64,000 bases of DNA from an uncultured Pirellulales bacterium (GCA_938015445.1 CALLPE010000005.1:62001-126000), one strand, 5' to 3'; shown: positions 18,577 through 28,489, numbered from the stretch's first letter. Made by a program: numbers and translations. The notes: generated by a model not told the origin, from the sequence alone.

Positions 18577-19752
18577 ATGCATCCGGTAGAAGAGCAGCTC
18601 TGTCGTGCATGGGCGCCGCAGCGTTGGGCCGACGTAACCGTGCTGGCGGCTGTTTCTGGCGGGCCGGACAGCGTAGCAATGCTGCGCGCTATGACGGCAG
18701 TCCGTCGGCCAGGCCCCGGACGGATAGTGGTGGCCCATCTGAACCACGGGCTTCGCGGCCGGGAATCGGAGGCGGACGCAGCGTTCGTGGCCGAGTTGTG
18801 CCGGCAGATGGATGTTGAGTGCCGCATCGCAGCAGTGGATGTTCGCCGGCAGGTGCGCGGAGGCGAGGGTTTGGAAGCCGCTGCCCGACGCGCCCGCTAT
18901 CAATTCTTGGCCGCCACCGCCGCCACCGTGGGCGCCCGTTACGTGGTCACCGCCCATACGGCCGACGACCAAGTAGAGACCATTCTGCACCGCATTATCC
19001 GCGGGACGGGCATCGGCGGCTTGGCGGGGATGCCGCAAGCCAGACCTCTGATGCTGCCGCTGGTGACGCCGCAACCGGCCGAATCTACCCAGTCCGACCT
19101 GACCTGTAGCCCACTACCGGACCCAAAAGAGACAGCCGCGTGGGACCAGCAAGCCACCGATTGCGACGACTGGCCCGACGGGCTGTTCGGTGATCTGCGC
19201 GAGCAGGCAGCGCATCCTAGTGCCACACTGATCCGCCCGTTGCTTGCTGTGTGGCGGAGGCAGATCATCGAGTACCTGGCTTGGCTACAGCAGCCCTATC
19301 GGCAGGACCAGACCAATCTGGAACTGAATTACGCGCGGAACAAAATCCGCCAGAAGTTGTTGCCGTGGCTTGCGGCCGATTTTCACCCGGCGGTCGCCCA
19401 ATCGCTGTTGCGGCTGGGCAAGTTGGCCGGCGAAGTGCAGGCGGTCGTGGAGCCGATCGTCGAAAAGCTCTTCAGCCAAGCCGTGCGGGTGGATGACTGC
19501 CGCCGGGCATCGATCGACCGTTGCGCGCTGCTGGCCCAACCGCGCTACCTGGTGCGTGAAGTGCTGATCGCCGTGTGGCGTGCGCAGCGATGGCCGATGC
19601 AAGCCATGGGCTTCGAGCAGTGGGATGCCCTTGCCGACATGTTGTTGGCCGGTCCGTCGGCCGCGACCCCTTCCAGCCGCACTTTTCCCGGCAATGTCCA
19701 GGCCGAAGTCGCAGCCGATCAACTACGGTTGGAAAGACTGGCGGACCGATAG
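18577..19752 (+). CDS. tilS: tRNA(Ile)-lysidine synthase
   Basis: The 391-residue protein begins with the PP-loop ATPase motif SGGPDS at residues 27-32, followed by VVAHLNHGLRGRESEADAAF and VTAHTADDQVETILHR, all typical of TilS. The enzyme uses ATP and lysine to make lysidine at C34 of tRNA-Ile(CAU), which lets it read AUA codons. The segment around residues 165-215 is an acidic, loosely conserved insert compared with the core family. No clear Shine-Dalgarno sequence precedes the ATG. It converges with the isomerase-like gene at 19819. Confidence 0.93.
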   Translation: MHPVEEQLCRAWAPQRWADVTVLAAVSGGPDSVAMLRAMTAVRRPGPGRIVVAHLNHGLRGRESEADAAFVAELCRQMDVECRIAAVDVRRQVRGGEGLEAAARRARYQFLAATAATVGARYVVTAHTADDQVETILHRIIRGTGIGGLAGMPQARPLMLPLVTPQPAESTQSDLTCSPLPDPKETAAWDQQATDCDDWPDGLFGDLREQAAHPSATLIRPLLAVWRRQIIEYLAWLQQPYRQDQTNLELNYARNKIRQKLLPWLAADFHPAVAQSLLRLGKLAGEVQAVVEPIVEKLFSQAVRVDDCRRASIDRCALLAQPRYLVREVLIAVWRAQRWPMQAMGFEQWDALADMLLAGPSAATPSSRTFPGNVQAEVAADQLRLERLADR

Positions 19753-19818
19753 CCGCTGTAAGAACCGCTGCTGGTGGCTCCGTTGGCCCGAGAGCAACAC
19801 AGGCTCTTACCGCCGTGC

Positions 19819-20652
19819 TTATACGTGCTCCAGATATGCCCGTTTGATCTTTTCCAGGAACTCCTGCTGATCCATGGCCCAATAGCGGTTGGAGAAGATT
19901 TCCACTTCGACGAAGCCGTTGAAGCCTTGCGCCTCGACCCAGCCGCGGATTTGTCGCAGCGGTATGCACCCCTCGCCCATCAGTCCGCGATCGTTGAGCA
20001 GGTCTTCTGTGGGCGTGCGCCAGTCGGAAACGTGGAAGGCCAACAGCCGCCCGGCACGCCCGCAGCGCTGGATTTGAGCTTCCAGCTCCGGGTCCCACCA
20101 CAGATGGTAAACATCCACCACAACGCCCACCTGGGGGTCGCTTAATCGGTCGCACATGTCGTTGGCTTGCCGGAGGGTGTTGATGGCCGAGCGGGTGTCG
20201 GCGTACATCGGATGCAGCGGCTCGATACCCAGCTTCACGCCCGCCGCCCGGGCATGATCCACCACCGCCCGGATGCCCTCGGCTATCTGTTGCCGCGACG
20301 TTTCCAGCGGTTGTCGCGGGTCGGCGCCGCAGACCAGCACCAGCAGCGGGGCGCCCAACGCGGCAGCTTCGTCTATGGCGCGCAGGTTGTCGTCGATGGC
20401 CGCTTGCCGCGCTGCTGGATCGGCCGAAGGAAAGAACCCACCGCGGCACAGGGAAACCACCGCCAGCCCGCTGTCGGCCAGCAAGCGGCGCACGTCACCG
20501 ATGTTGCGGCCTTCGAGCCATTGGCGCCAGACGGTCACGCCCCGCACCCCTGCTGCCGAGTAGCGCTTGGCGGCCTCTTCAATCGGCCAGGGTTTGGTGG
20601 TGATGGTGTGTATGCACAGACGGGAGAAATCCGTTAGCGGTACGATGCTCAT
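19819..20652 (-). CDS. Sugar phosphate isomerase/epimerase-like TIM-barrel protein
   Basis: The 277-residue protein fits the AP-endonuclease-2/xylose-isomerase-like TIM-barrel family. Likely metal ligands are Glu in LGIEPLHPMY, Asp in VVVDVYHLWW, His in LAFHVSDW and Glu in FVEVEIFSN. CAGGAG precedes the ATG at a suitable distance. There is no signal peptide, so it is cytoplasmic. Such proteins isomerise or epimerise sugars, inositols or hydroxypyruvate, and planctomycetes encode many paralogues. The substrate cannot be told from sequence. The secreted peptidase gene lies 132 bp upstream on the same strand but is not clearly related in function. Confidence 0.88.
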   Translation of the reverse strand: MSIVPLTDFSRLCIHTITTKPWPIEEAAKRYSAAGVRGVTVWRQWLEGRNIGDVRRLLADSGLAVVSLCRGGFFPSADPAARQAAIDDNLRAIDEAAALGAPLLVLVCGADPRQPLETSRQQIAEGIRAVVDHARAAGVKLGIEPLHPMYADTRSAINTLRQANDMCDRLSDPQVGVVVDVYHLWWDPELEAQIQRCGRAGRLLAFHVSDWRTPTEDLLNDRGLMGEGCIPLRQIRGWVEAQGFNGFVEVEIFSNRYWAMDQQEFLEKIKRAYLEHV

Positions 20653-20784
20653 CGGCTAAACTCCTGGGGCTGGCCGCAAGCTGTTGGCTATGTGCGCAAT
20701 TGCAGCAGCTCGGGCTAGCCAATCTCCAGACGCCTTGGGCGGCGGGAATGTCGCACGGGTGCCAAAGCCTCGAGCTGTTGGTTC

Positions 20785-22911
20785 TCAGCACGCAAGCGCA
20801 ATCCACTGGATGGTGTTGCCCAGCGGCTCGTTGCGGCCGGATGCCGGTTGCGGCGCGCCTTCCAGGTTGACTTCCAATTCCAGCGTTTTGCCTTCGCGGC
20901 GGACGACCGCGCGCACTTTCTGACCGGCCTTGCACTGTTCCAGTGCATTTTCCAGATCGGCCAGTCCGCCGATCTTTTGGCCAGCGAATTCGATGATTGT
21001 GTCGCCGGTTTTCATGCCGGCCCGATCGGCAGGTCCGCCGACAACAACGCCCGAAACGATTACGCCTTCGCCTTGGCGGTCGGGATCGGGCACGACGCCC
21101 AGAATGGGGCGTCCGCCGCCCACTGCTGGTCGCCCGGCAGCGCCGCTGCCGACAAACTTCGGCCTCTGCGGCGCGTTGGCGATTTCCACGATTACGTCGG
21201 CCACGAAGTTTACCACTTGCCGCATTCCGACGATATTCAGTCGCTCGAACGTGTCGCTAGTGCGGTGATAATCGGGGTGCATGCCGGTAGTGAAGAACAT
21301 CACGGGAATACCCTGCCGAAAGAAGGGCAAGTGGTCGCTTCCGCCGGGGGAACGAGGCGACTTGGTGAGCTTGAGCTTGTGTTTCTCGTTGATCCGGTCC
21401 AACAAGTCGCCGAACGTGTCGCCGGAACTGTACCCCATCACCGAAAGCTTTTCGCCCGACATCCGTCCGATCATGTCCAGATTTATCATGGCTACAGTCT
21501 TGTCGAGCGGAAAGGGTGGATTCTGTACGTAGTGGGTGCTGCCGATCAGGCCGGACTCTTCGGCCGTGAAGGCCACGAACACGACGCGGCGCTTGAGCTT
21601 CGGTTCGTGCCCAGCCAGCAGGTGAGCCAAGGCTATCAGGCCGGCCGTGCCCGAGGCATTGTCGTCCGCTCCGGGATGAATCTCCTTGGTGCCGCTGAGC
21701 GAGCCGAAACTGCCGCGTCCCAAATGGTCGTAGTGTGCGCCAACGACGATAGTTTCCTCGGCGGTGGGACCTTCGCCTTCCAGCACGGCGATCACATTGG
21801 ACAGCTCGACCTGTTGTGAAACGATATCAATTTTGCCGCTGATGCGCCATCCTTCCAAATGACGGCTTTGCGGCTTGAGGGTCTCGTCGATGAACCGCTC
21901 CAGTTCGCTGAGGTCTGTGCCTAGCGATGCGCGAATCGCCCTGTCGATCACTTCCCGGCGACAGTGGACCACGAACACGTCCTTCGAGGCGCTGGGGCCG
22001 CCGGCCCGAAAGGCCATAAGCGTATCGCGGCTTTCTTCTAGCCGCTTTCCCCATTTGGCAACCTCTTGTGTCAGTTCTTCGATTTGTTTTGCATGGGCTT
22101 GGAGTTGTGGCAGCGTAGGTTTGGCGACCTTTTTGAACTTTTCGTGTTCGGCAGTCAGCTTGTCCAGCGCTTCTTCCCATCGGCGGCGGTCGGCAGCGTA
22201 ACTGCGCAGCAAGTCGAACTCGTCGGTCACCAGGACCACCGCAGCGGCCTTTTGGTCCCGGGCGACGTTTATTTTCCGCGTCAGCAAAGCGTGGCGGGAG
22301 TCGCGAGTGCCGTCGAAGGGACTGTTGGGATCGTCCTGGCGCGGTTCACGCCGCAACACCACCACCGCCTTGCCGGCTACGTCGATGCCTGCGTAGTCAT
22401 CGTATCCTTCCTGTTCTGCCTTGATTCCGTAGCCGACGAAGACCAGCGGAAGGTCGAACTCGCCGGTTTTGCTGAGGCTCAACGGAGTGAAATCCGCACC
22501 CAGTTTTAACTCCAATCGCTGAGCGTCGTTAGGGTGTTGCGAATCTCCTTGTTCAGCAGCACTTTGGTACAGCGCCAGCTTGTTGTCCTTGCCCAGCGTA
22601 GCGGCTGCCGTCAGGCTGAAGTTCTGAAAAGGCCGTCCGTCGGCCAGATCGGTCTTCAAACCGGCGGTGGCGAACTGCTGCGCGATGTACTGGGCGGCCA
22701 GTTTGATGCCCTTGGAGCCAATTCCGCGTCCTTCGCACTCTTCGGACGCCAGGTACTTGGCGGCCTCGGCCAGCCGGGCTTCAACGGCCTGGTTGTCGGC
22801 GCAGGCGACGGCTAAGGACAACCAATGGGCCAGCAACAAAGCAATTGCCACCGCCGCGAACTTCGCCGCGGCACTATACTTCCGGTGGCGGTCGGCCAAC
22901 AAGCCATTCAT
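20785..22911 (-). CDS. Secreted M28 family metallopeptidase with PA-like and PDZ domains
   Basis: The ATG at 22911 is preceded by GGGAG and gives a hydrophobic export signal ending near AVACADN; an upstream start at 22953 would add an unlikely leader. Domains in order are: an N-terminal peptidase portion, a PA-like segment (about 150-250, VFVGYGIKAEQEGYDDYAG), a charged helical insert (about 237-290, ELTQEVAKWGKRLEESRD), the M28 core (about 370-590) and a C-terminal PDZ domain (about 605-690, GPADRAGMKTGDTIIEFAG). Two-zinc ligands are visible in GAHYDHLG, GADDNASGTAGL, TAEESGLIGS, NLDMIGRM and the final DYHRTSDTFE. It is probably a periplasmic or surface aminopeptidase. PDZ-M28 fusions are known in this phylum. 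Confidence 0.92.
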   Translation of the reverse strand: MNGLLADRHRKYSAAAKFAAVAIALLLAHWLSLAVACADNQAVEARLAEAAKYLASEECEGRGIGSKGIKLAAQYIAQQFATAGLKTDLADGRPFQNFSLTAAATLGKDNKLALYQSAAEQGDSQHPNDAQRLELKLGADFTPLSLSKTGEFDLPLVFVGYGIKAEQEGYDDYAGIDVAGKAVVVLRREPRQDDPNSPFDGTRDSRHALLTRKINVARDQKAAAVVLVTDEFDLLRSYAADRRRWEEALDKLTAEHEKFKKVAKPTLPQLQAHAKQIEELTQEVAKWGKRLEESRDTLMAFRAGGPSASKDVFVVHCRREVIDRAIRASLGTDLSELERFIDETLKPQSRHLEGWRISGKIDIVSQQVELSNVIAVLEGEGPTAEETIVVGAHYDHLGRGSFGSLSGTKEIHPGADDNASGTAGLIALAHLLAGHEPKLKRRVVFVAFTAEESGLIGSTHYVQNPPFPLDKTVAMINLDMIGRMSGEKLSVMGYSSGDTFGDLLDRINEKHKLKLTKSPRSPGGSDHLPFFRQGIPVMFFTTGMHPDYHRTSDTFERLNIVGMRQVVNFVADVIVEIANAPQRPKFVGSGAAGRPAVGGGRPILGVVPDPDRQGEGVIVSGVVVGGPADRAGMKTGDTIIEFAGQKIGGLADLENALEQCKAGQKVRAVVRREGKTLELEVNLEGAPQPASGRNEPLGNTIQWIALAC

Positions 22912-24181
22912 GCGATGTCTCCCAAGGTATGCAAGGAATTCCAACAGGTGCAACGACTTGCAACAGAGGCAGCGACTTCCAAGATGTTCAATGACTTCAA
23001 GATGTTTAATGAGTTCCGGGATATGCAGCGCCTTACAGACTATGCCATGACTTCCGGGATGTGTGACGACTTTCAGAATGTGTAATTAAGCCGGCCGATA
23101 AAATTAACCTGCCCGATACAAAGCCCCGGCTCCAGCGAAGAACCACCCGCTGCGGCAAAGCCGTGCGAGGCACAAACGCATTTGCAAAACTACTGATGCA
23201 ACAACTTCCGCAATTATAAGCCGATTGCTTTCCATACTCCACCAAACATGTCCGTCTGCGTGTAAATGTTGCCGCGCGCGTTGGAATCTTGCCGCGCGTA
23301 TCGGACTTTGCCCGTCGGCCTCGAATCCGTCCGGTTTAGGCCTGTCACGGCCAGAAACCAGAACTCGCTTCGGCAGCCTTGCGTAAGGGGTAAATAGGGG
23401 TGGGCGGGAATCATAAGATCAAAGTGGGAGGAGCTGTCGGGCGCGGCCAGCCGGAGGAGCGTCAAAGCGTACTGCCTTCAAGAATACAGCCCCGAGTTAC
23501 TACTGAAGATTGCCTGCCGGTGACGATACATATACGCAACACGTGGCCAAACCGCGCTTAGCAGCCCGGCTGAATGGCAGCACGGGGTTTCGCCGGCTGG
23601 CCGCACTGCCTTCCGCTTAATCGCTGTGTTGACTCCGATTGGGTGGTGATATTGGCTCCCACTGAGTGGTCGCAGAGGATGCAATCACCGCATGGGCGGT
23701 GAGCCGGTGGTCGGCGAACGCGTGCGGCGCCGCCACAGCCTGCCGGCCAAAGCAGCATCCGGTTACCACAACAGAGGGGAGCTGGGTAGAACCTGGGGCT
23801 TGCTGGGCAGTGCGGCTACGGCAAGCGGGGAATTAAGTTGCCGCCTAATATGGTATGGCCCGAGTGCGGTCTTTGCAGGTTTGTTAAAGTCCGTATCGCA
23901 CAACTGTGATACTCAATCTCGGAATCTCGGAAAGCACAATTACAGACCTTGCACTCAGGCGGCACTCGGATTATAAGAGAACTCCCGTGTAGGAACTTTC
24001 GGCGCTGGGTGTGAGGGCTGTGGCTGAGCGCAAGGGATTGAGCTAGATTTTTATAGTGGGGTGCTCGCCGCAGTGGTAGTCGCCCGAGCCGCCAAGGCTC
24101 GACAATCCGCTTTCCGACAGTTCTTTCCCCACCAATTTCCCCGGAACAGATCCAGAACGTCGCCCCAATGAGGTAACACCT
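22912..24181. other. Gene-free divergent spacer of 1.27 kb
   Basis: Two divergent genes flank this stretch, so both promoters lie here. The left end holds a diverged 18-20 bp repeat array (22974-23085). The remaining sequence has only short frames without family similarity, and no tRNA-like fold was recognised. Confidence 0.5.
22974..23085. repeat. Degenerate 18-20 bp tandem repeat upstream of the M28 peptidase gene
   Basis: Units start at 22974, 22993, 23011 and 23049, with relatives between and after them. The best pair is GACTTCCAAGATGTTCAAT and GACTTCAAGATGTTTAAT. Later copies read GAGTTCCGGGATATG and GACTTCCGGGATGTGTGA. Unit lengths vary from 18 to about 20 bp, so the array is old or drifting. 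Confidence 0.75.
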
Positions 24182-25636
24182 GTGAATTCGTTGCGCAGGG
24201 ACCTGCGCTGCATATATGCCGATGGAGTGGCAGCCAGCCTGATGGTCGGTGTGGGCGAGATTTACTTGCCCGCATTCGTCTTGGTGCTGACCGCCAATCA
24301 CCTGGCCAGCGGACTAGCCGCCACTTTGCCGATGCTCATCGGCGCTGCGTTGCAACTTAACGGGCCGCGGCTGCTGGAACGATTCGGGTCGTATCGCCGC
24401 TGGGTGGTTTTCTGCGCGCTGGTGCAGTCTGCTGCGTTCGTCCCGCTGGTTATCGCGGCTTTGCTGGGTGCGATGCCCTTGGCCGCGGTGTACTTGACCA
24501 TCGCCGTGTATTGGGCGGCCGGCATGGCCGGCGGCGCAGCCTGGAGCAGTTGGGTCGATACGCTTGTGCCCGGCAGTATTCACGCCAACTATTTCGCGCG
24601 CCGCAACCGGGCAGGGCAAATAGGCATGGTGGTCGGATTCGCCGCTGGGGGCTTACTGCTGCAACTGGGAAGCCGCTACCAGGAGCCGCTGGTACTGTTC
24701 GCCGTGCTGTTTGGGGTGGCTGGACTGAGCCGCTTGGTGTCCGGTGGGCTACTGGCCGCACAAGGAGAACCTGCGCCCCCGCGGTCGACTCGTATGCCCA
24801 CCTGGCAGGAGCTGCTGACCGACTGCCGGCAGGGTTCCGGGCGAACGTTGCTATATCTGCTAGGAGTGCAGGCGGCGGTGCAGATTTCCGGCCCGTACTT
24901 CACGCCATACATGCTGGGAAAGCTGGAGTTTTCCTATTTCCAATACATGGTGCTGATCTGCGCTTCATACGTGGCGAAGATCGTTTTCCTGCCCATGCTC
25001 GGCCGAATCGCCGAGCGCTACGGTCCGCAAAGGTTACTGTGGCTGGGCGGAGCGGCCATCGCCCCTATCGCCGCTCTGTGGTGCGTCAGCGATTCGATGG
25101 CCTATTTGATGGCAGTGCAAATATTCTCGGGAGCGGCTTGGGCTGCCTACGAACTGGCTGTGCTACTGATCTTCATCGACAACATTTCCCCAACACGCCG
25201 GGTAGGAATCCTTACACTGTTCAACTTCGCCAATGCTACAGTATTCTTTGCCGGTTCGGCGCTGGGCGGCCTGTTGCTGAGCTTGGGCGGAGCAGATAAA
25301 TCGGCCTACATGGTGCTGTTTCTGGCCTCCTCGCTTGCCCGAGCAGTAGTGCTGGTATGGTTCGCCCTAAAGCCGAGCCAAGCGGCCGCAGCACTGCCCG
25401 TCAGCCAACACATAGCAGCCACAGTAGCCAAACCAGCCGCAAGCCCGGTGTTGCGTCCTGCTGCGAATGCCGCGCGGTCCCGGGACAGCGTTCCGGCAGA
25501 GGTGGCCGCAATATCCAGCATCACGGCGGCAATCCCGGCACCTCCGTCCGGTCCCGCGGCGGTACCTTCCACCGCTGCTGGAACGGTCCGAGGTATGTCA
25601 GAGGGCGTACCACAGACTGCCACCGCCGCTGCATGA
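24182..25636 (+). CDS. Major facilitator superfamily transporter
   Basis: The frame starts with GTG at 24182, preceded by a purine-rich AATGAGGT. The 484-residue protein has about ten to twelve hydrophobic helices, with charged loops typical of MFS carriers such as LLERFGSYRRW after helix 2 and GRIAERYGPQRLLWLGG in the second half. The C-terminal 100 residues are a low-complexity alanine/proline/serine tail with no membrane segment, which is unusual. The substrate is unknown. The gene is alone on the plus strand and ends 139 bp before the convergent DUF1080-ThuA gene. Confidence 0.85.
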   Translation: MNSLRRDLRCIYADGVAASLMVGVGEIYLPAFVLVLTANHLASGLAATLPMLIGAALQLNGPRLLERFGSYRRWVVFCALVQSAAFVPLVIAALLGAMPLAAVYLTIAVYWAAGMAGGAAWSSWVDTLVPGSIHANYFARRNRAGQIGMVVGFAAGGLLLQLGSRYQEPLVLFAVLFGVAGLSRLVSGGLLAAQGEPAPPRSTRMPTWQELLTDCRQGSGRTLLYLLGVQAAVQISGPYFTPYMLGKLEFSYFQYMVLICASYVAKIVFLPMLGRIAERYGPQRLLWLGGAAIAPIAALWCVSDSMAYLMAVQIFSGAAWAAYELAVLLIFIDNISPTRRVGILTLFNFANATVFFAGSALGGLLLSLGGADKSAYMVLFLASSLARAVVLVWFALKPSQAAAALPVSQHIAATVAKPAASPVLRPAANAARSRDSVPAEVAAISSITAAIPAPPSGPAAVPSTAAGTVRGMSEGVPQTATAAA

Positions 25637-25738
25637 GCGCGCCGGCGGAAGGAGTCGCTGGGCTTTGGCACGACAATTTTGGGTCATCTGATGGCCGTGC
25701 GGTAGTCCGCCCCCGGACGCCTAAAGCGGCCACTCATT

Positions 25739-25812
25739 TTACGGCTTCCAGGGGTTCCACTGCTCGATCATCGTGTTACGGCTTCCAGGAGTTCCATTGC
25801 TCGATCATCGTG
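25739..25812. repeat. 37-bp tandem duplication containing the 3' end and stop codon of the DUF1080-ThuA gene
   Basis: Positions 25739-25775 and 25776-25812 are 37-bp direct copies with two mismatches. The second copy holds the last eleven or so codons and the TTA (TAA on the coding strand) of the gene ending at 25776. The first copy lies just downstream of it and repeats the same stop triplet at 25739-25741. Confidence 0.93.
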
Positions 25813-27518
25813 AGGATGCGCTGCCGATCGAAGTTATTCGGCGGCGGATAGTCCTGATCGGCTTCGAGTTCTTCCAGCGTGGGACGTTTCGAGGGCACCC
25901 CGCCCGGCGGAACCTCCAAGCCGGCCGTCCACACGATGCCATTAAGCACCACCGTGCGGAAGCTGTCGCACGCCCAACTCCAGTGCCAGTGGCCGCCGGT
26001 AAAGCCGAAGCCTCGCCCGCCGTCAGGCCGCTGGCGGACCCAGCAAACGTGTTCCGGCATCCCCTTACGCGCCCGCACCGTAGGATTGCCGCTATGGGGG
26101 CCGTCGGGGCGCTGGCGTGTGCTATCGGGCGGAACCGCGGTTAGTATGGGCGTCACCCCGTCCATGTTGTCTATGAAGCGCATGTGATAGTACCACTCGT
26201 CGTCCATGAAGAACGGTTTTACGCCGTTGGCCACCGGATGTTTGGGAAACTCGGTGAACTCGGCCCTCCAGTGCGGATTGACCGACCAGTGCGTCTCGAA
26301 GTACCCTCCGATCCATTGTTTGAGCTTATCGCCCGCTTCCCCCTTGGGCACTTCGACCGCGTAGTGGATGCACGCCAGGCCGACCCCTTTATTCATCAGC
26401 TCTTCGACTTTCTTCAGGTGTGGCAGCATCGGATGGCCTCCGCCACCGTCAGAAAAAATGACGATCGTCGCTGCTCCATCCAGCGCGTCTGGTTCCTTGG
26501 GCCAACCGTTCTTGTAAACCACGGCTTCGACCGGCAAACCGCTTTCGTTGAGCCACTTGGCCAGCAGCGTGCAGCCGGCGTTGTGCTCGTGGCTGGCGTA
26601 TCCGTGACTAGGCCGGCCGGCAATAAGCACGATTTTTTTCTTGGCCTGCTTCTTGTCTGCCACCAGTGCCAGCCTGGCCTGTGGCACATCTGGAGCGCCC
26701 AACTGGGCAGAAGTCCACGCCTGGCCATCGGCTTCGCAGCCGCCCTGTTGCTCGCACACAGCCGATAAGGGGACGGCCGGCTGTGTAGCAGCGGCGCTGC
26801 CCGACGGTTTCAGCTCCTTCAGCCGGATGTTGCGGAACATCACTTTCATCGGCGGCCCGGCATGAAGCTGCAAGGCAATCAGGCCCTTGCTGCGGCGTTG
26901 CTGGGCGTCTTCGTCGGTCACTTCGCACATCAGTTTGCCGTTGATCCACTGTTGGATGTGGTATCCTTCGGCTTTGATGTGATACTCGTTCCAGTCGCCC
27001 ATGCGGATGGCCTTGAAGAGCTCGTTCGGGTCACCCACTTTGCCGACTACCTTCGGTTTGTGGTCGTTGCCGATGACGGTCTTTTCGCCCCGGTTGGCGA
27101 GGATACCGCGGTAGCGTTCGCCGTAAAGGATGCCGCAGAATTGGTTGTCGGCGATGTCGGCCTGGTATCCGCCGATTACCCATTTACCCCATTTTTCTGG
27201 TTCTTCCCAACTGCGGAACTGGATGCCGGAGTTGCCGTTGATGAGTTTCCACTCGACTTTTAGTTCGAAGTCGGCCGGTTCGCCGCCTCGCCAGATAAGG
27301 AACGTGTTGCCTTTGGTGGGATTTTCTTTGGTGGTCTGCCCGACGATTGCCCCGTCCTCGACGCGCCAAAACTTCGGATCGCCGTCCCAACCGGTCAGAG
27401 TCTTGCCGTCGAAGATTTCGCGGAAGCCCTCTTCGGCGGAGAGGGATTGCCCGACGGCAAAAGCCGCCGCGCAGCACAATAACATCAGGCAGGCAGCATG
27501 TGACGCCAAACGATTCAT
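25776..27518 (-). CDS. Secreted DUF1080 (3-keto-disaccharide hydrolase type) and ThuA-like fusion protein
   Basis: An AGGAGA six bases upstream supports the ATG at 27518. A signal peptide (MNRLASHAACLMLLCC, cleavage near SLSAEE) is followed by a DUF1080 domain at about residues 32-235 (FREIFDGKTLTGWDGD, then IQFRSWEEP and QWINGKLMCEV). A cysteine-containing linker follows, then a ThuA-like domain at about 290-555 (IVLIAGRPSHGYASHEHNAG, GVGLACIHYAVEV, DDEWYYHMRF). DUF1080 folds like a concanavalin-type lectin or glucanase and is linked to 3-keto-glucoside cleavage. ThuA is a class I amidotransferase-like fold linked to trehalose or keto-sugar use. The protein probably acts on sugars in the periplasm. 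Confidence 0.92.
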   Translation of the reverse strand: MNRLASHAACLMLLCCAAAFAVGQSLSAEEGFREIFDGKTLTGWDGDPKFWRVEDGAIVGQTTKENPTKGNTFLIWRGGEPADFELKVEWKLINGNSGIQFRSWEEPEKWGKWVIGGYQADIADNQFCGILYGERYRGILANRGEKTVIGNDHKPKVVGKVGDPNELFKAIRMGDWNEYHIKAEGYHIQQWINGKLMCEVTDEDAQQRRSKGLIALQLHAGPPMKVMFRNIRLKELKPSGSAAATQPAVPLSAVCEQQGGCEADGQAWTSAQLGAPDVPQARLALVADKKQAKKKIVLIAGRPSHGYASHEHNAGCTLLAKWLNESGLPVEAVVYKNGWPKEPDALDGAATIVIFSDGGGGHPMLPHLKKVEELMNKGVGLACIHYAVEVPKGEAGDKLKQWIGGYFETHWSVNPHWRAEFTEFPKHPVANGVKPFFMDDEWYYHMRFIDNMDGVTPILTAVPPDSTRQRPDGPHSGNPTVRARKGMPEHVCWVRQRPDGGRGFGFTGGHWHWSWACDSFRTVVLNGIVWTAGLEVPPGGVPSKRPTLEELEADQDYPPPNNFDRQRILTMIEQWNSWKP

Positions 27519-27882
27519 GGTGGGTTCTCCTGTGTACTAAGCAAACGACTGCACCTCGAGCGGAGATACATTGCGGCGATTATAGCACGTGCGCTGCGGC
27601 AGAGCAAAAAACCGGCGCGGTGTTCGGCTTCTGGTTAACGTTAAAGTCGTTCTTACTGTTGTTGTCGTGCCCGGCGGTCCACCAACAGCAGGCAGACAGT
27701 CGTCATATCAGGCCGGGCGCGTTATCAAAGCGGGCGCGAACAATCTAAGCGCAAGCGACTGCCCGCTGCTGCCTTGGGTATTGCTCGCCGCCGCTGCTGC
27801 CGTCGCTTTCCGCTGTTGCCGCGATCTGCGACTGCTGCCGTGGTTTGCAACTGCTGCACCGAGGCTAATTTAGCGATTCTCA
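27519..27882. other. Gene-free spacer with CTGCTGCC-rich sequence
   Basis: No gene is supported in these 364 bp. Positions 27762-27860 are low-complexity, with repeated CTGCTGCC/CGCTGTTGCCG-like blocks. The promoter of the DUF1080-ThuA gene should be just right of 27518. Confidence 0.5.
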
Positions 27883-28203
27883 CTACAGCGGCCCTTCAGG
27901 AGCAAGCAGCTCCACGGCATTGCCGGAAGGGTCTTGGATGTACACCGAGCGCGTGCCGTCGCGATGGGGTTTAAGCCTGCCGAAGTTTTCGGCGTCGGCC
28001 ACCACGAATCCCAAATGCGGAGGATGCTGGTTCTGGGAAACGAAGGCCAGCCGGATGTTGGCGAACTGAAGCATCGCCCAGGTTGCATCCTGATACACCA
28101 CACGGCATCGGAACCGCTCGGTGTACCACCGGACCGACTCGGCCACATCGCCGACGGAAATGGCCACGTGGTGCATAGCGTCCAGCGCCTCGCTTTGCGA
28201 CAT
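27883..28203 (-). CDS. VOC family (glyoxalase/bleomycin-resistance fold) protein
   Basis: The 106-residue protein is a single VOC module. AAGGAG precedes the ATG. Visible family features are MHHVAISVGDVAESVRWYTE at the start, HLGFVVAD in the middle and SVYIQDPSGNAVELLAPEG at the end. His12 and the C-terminal Glu fit the metal-binding positions of the fold. Members include lyases, dioxygenases and resistance proteins, so the substrate is open. It is cytoplasmic. The gene lies downstream of lpdA on the same strand after a 286-bp spacer in which no other gene was seen. Confidence 0.9.
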   Translation of the reverse strand: MSQSEALDAMHHVAISVGDVAESVRWYTERFRCRVVYQDATWAMLQFANIRLAFVSQNQHPPHLGFVVADAENFGRLKPHRDGTRSVYIQDPSGNAVELLAPEGPL

Positions 28204-28489
28204 TTTGATTTACTCCTTGATACAGCGCACAGCTTGATACCGCGCACACCTTGGCAGATGGGCAGAACAATGGCTGTTTCAGGCAAAGGCCGGGTGTGTT
28301 CGAGTATGCTTTTCCCGTGTAAGGAATTCTACCCTACCGAGCGGCGCAGCCCACTGCTTGTGCTGCCGACAGCCGCACACGGCCGTATAACCCGCACCAC
28401 TGGCAACCGAAGACACTTCTGGGCAACGGATAGCAAGATTCACTGCCGTATGGGACTTTGTGCCACTTTCAGTGGGCGACAGTTTCAGG

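Noticed and set aside
22912..24181. Possible tRNA or small RNA genes in the long spacer
   Set aside because: No cloverleaf-like arrangement or T-loop consensus was found by eye. A covariance-model search would be decisive.
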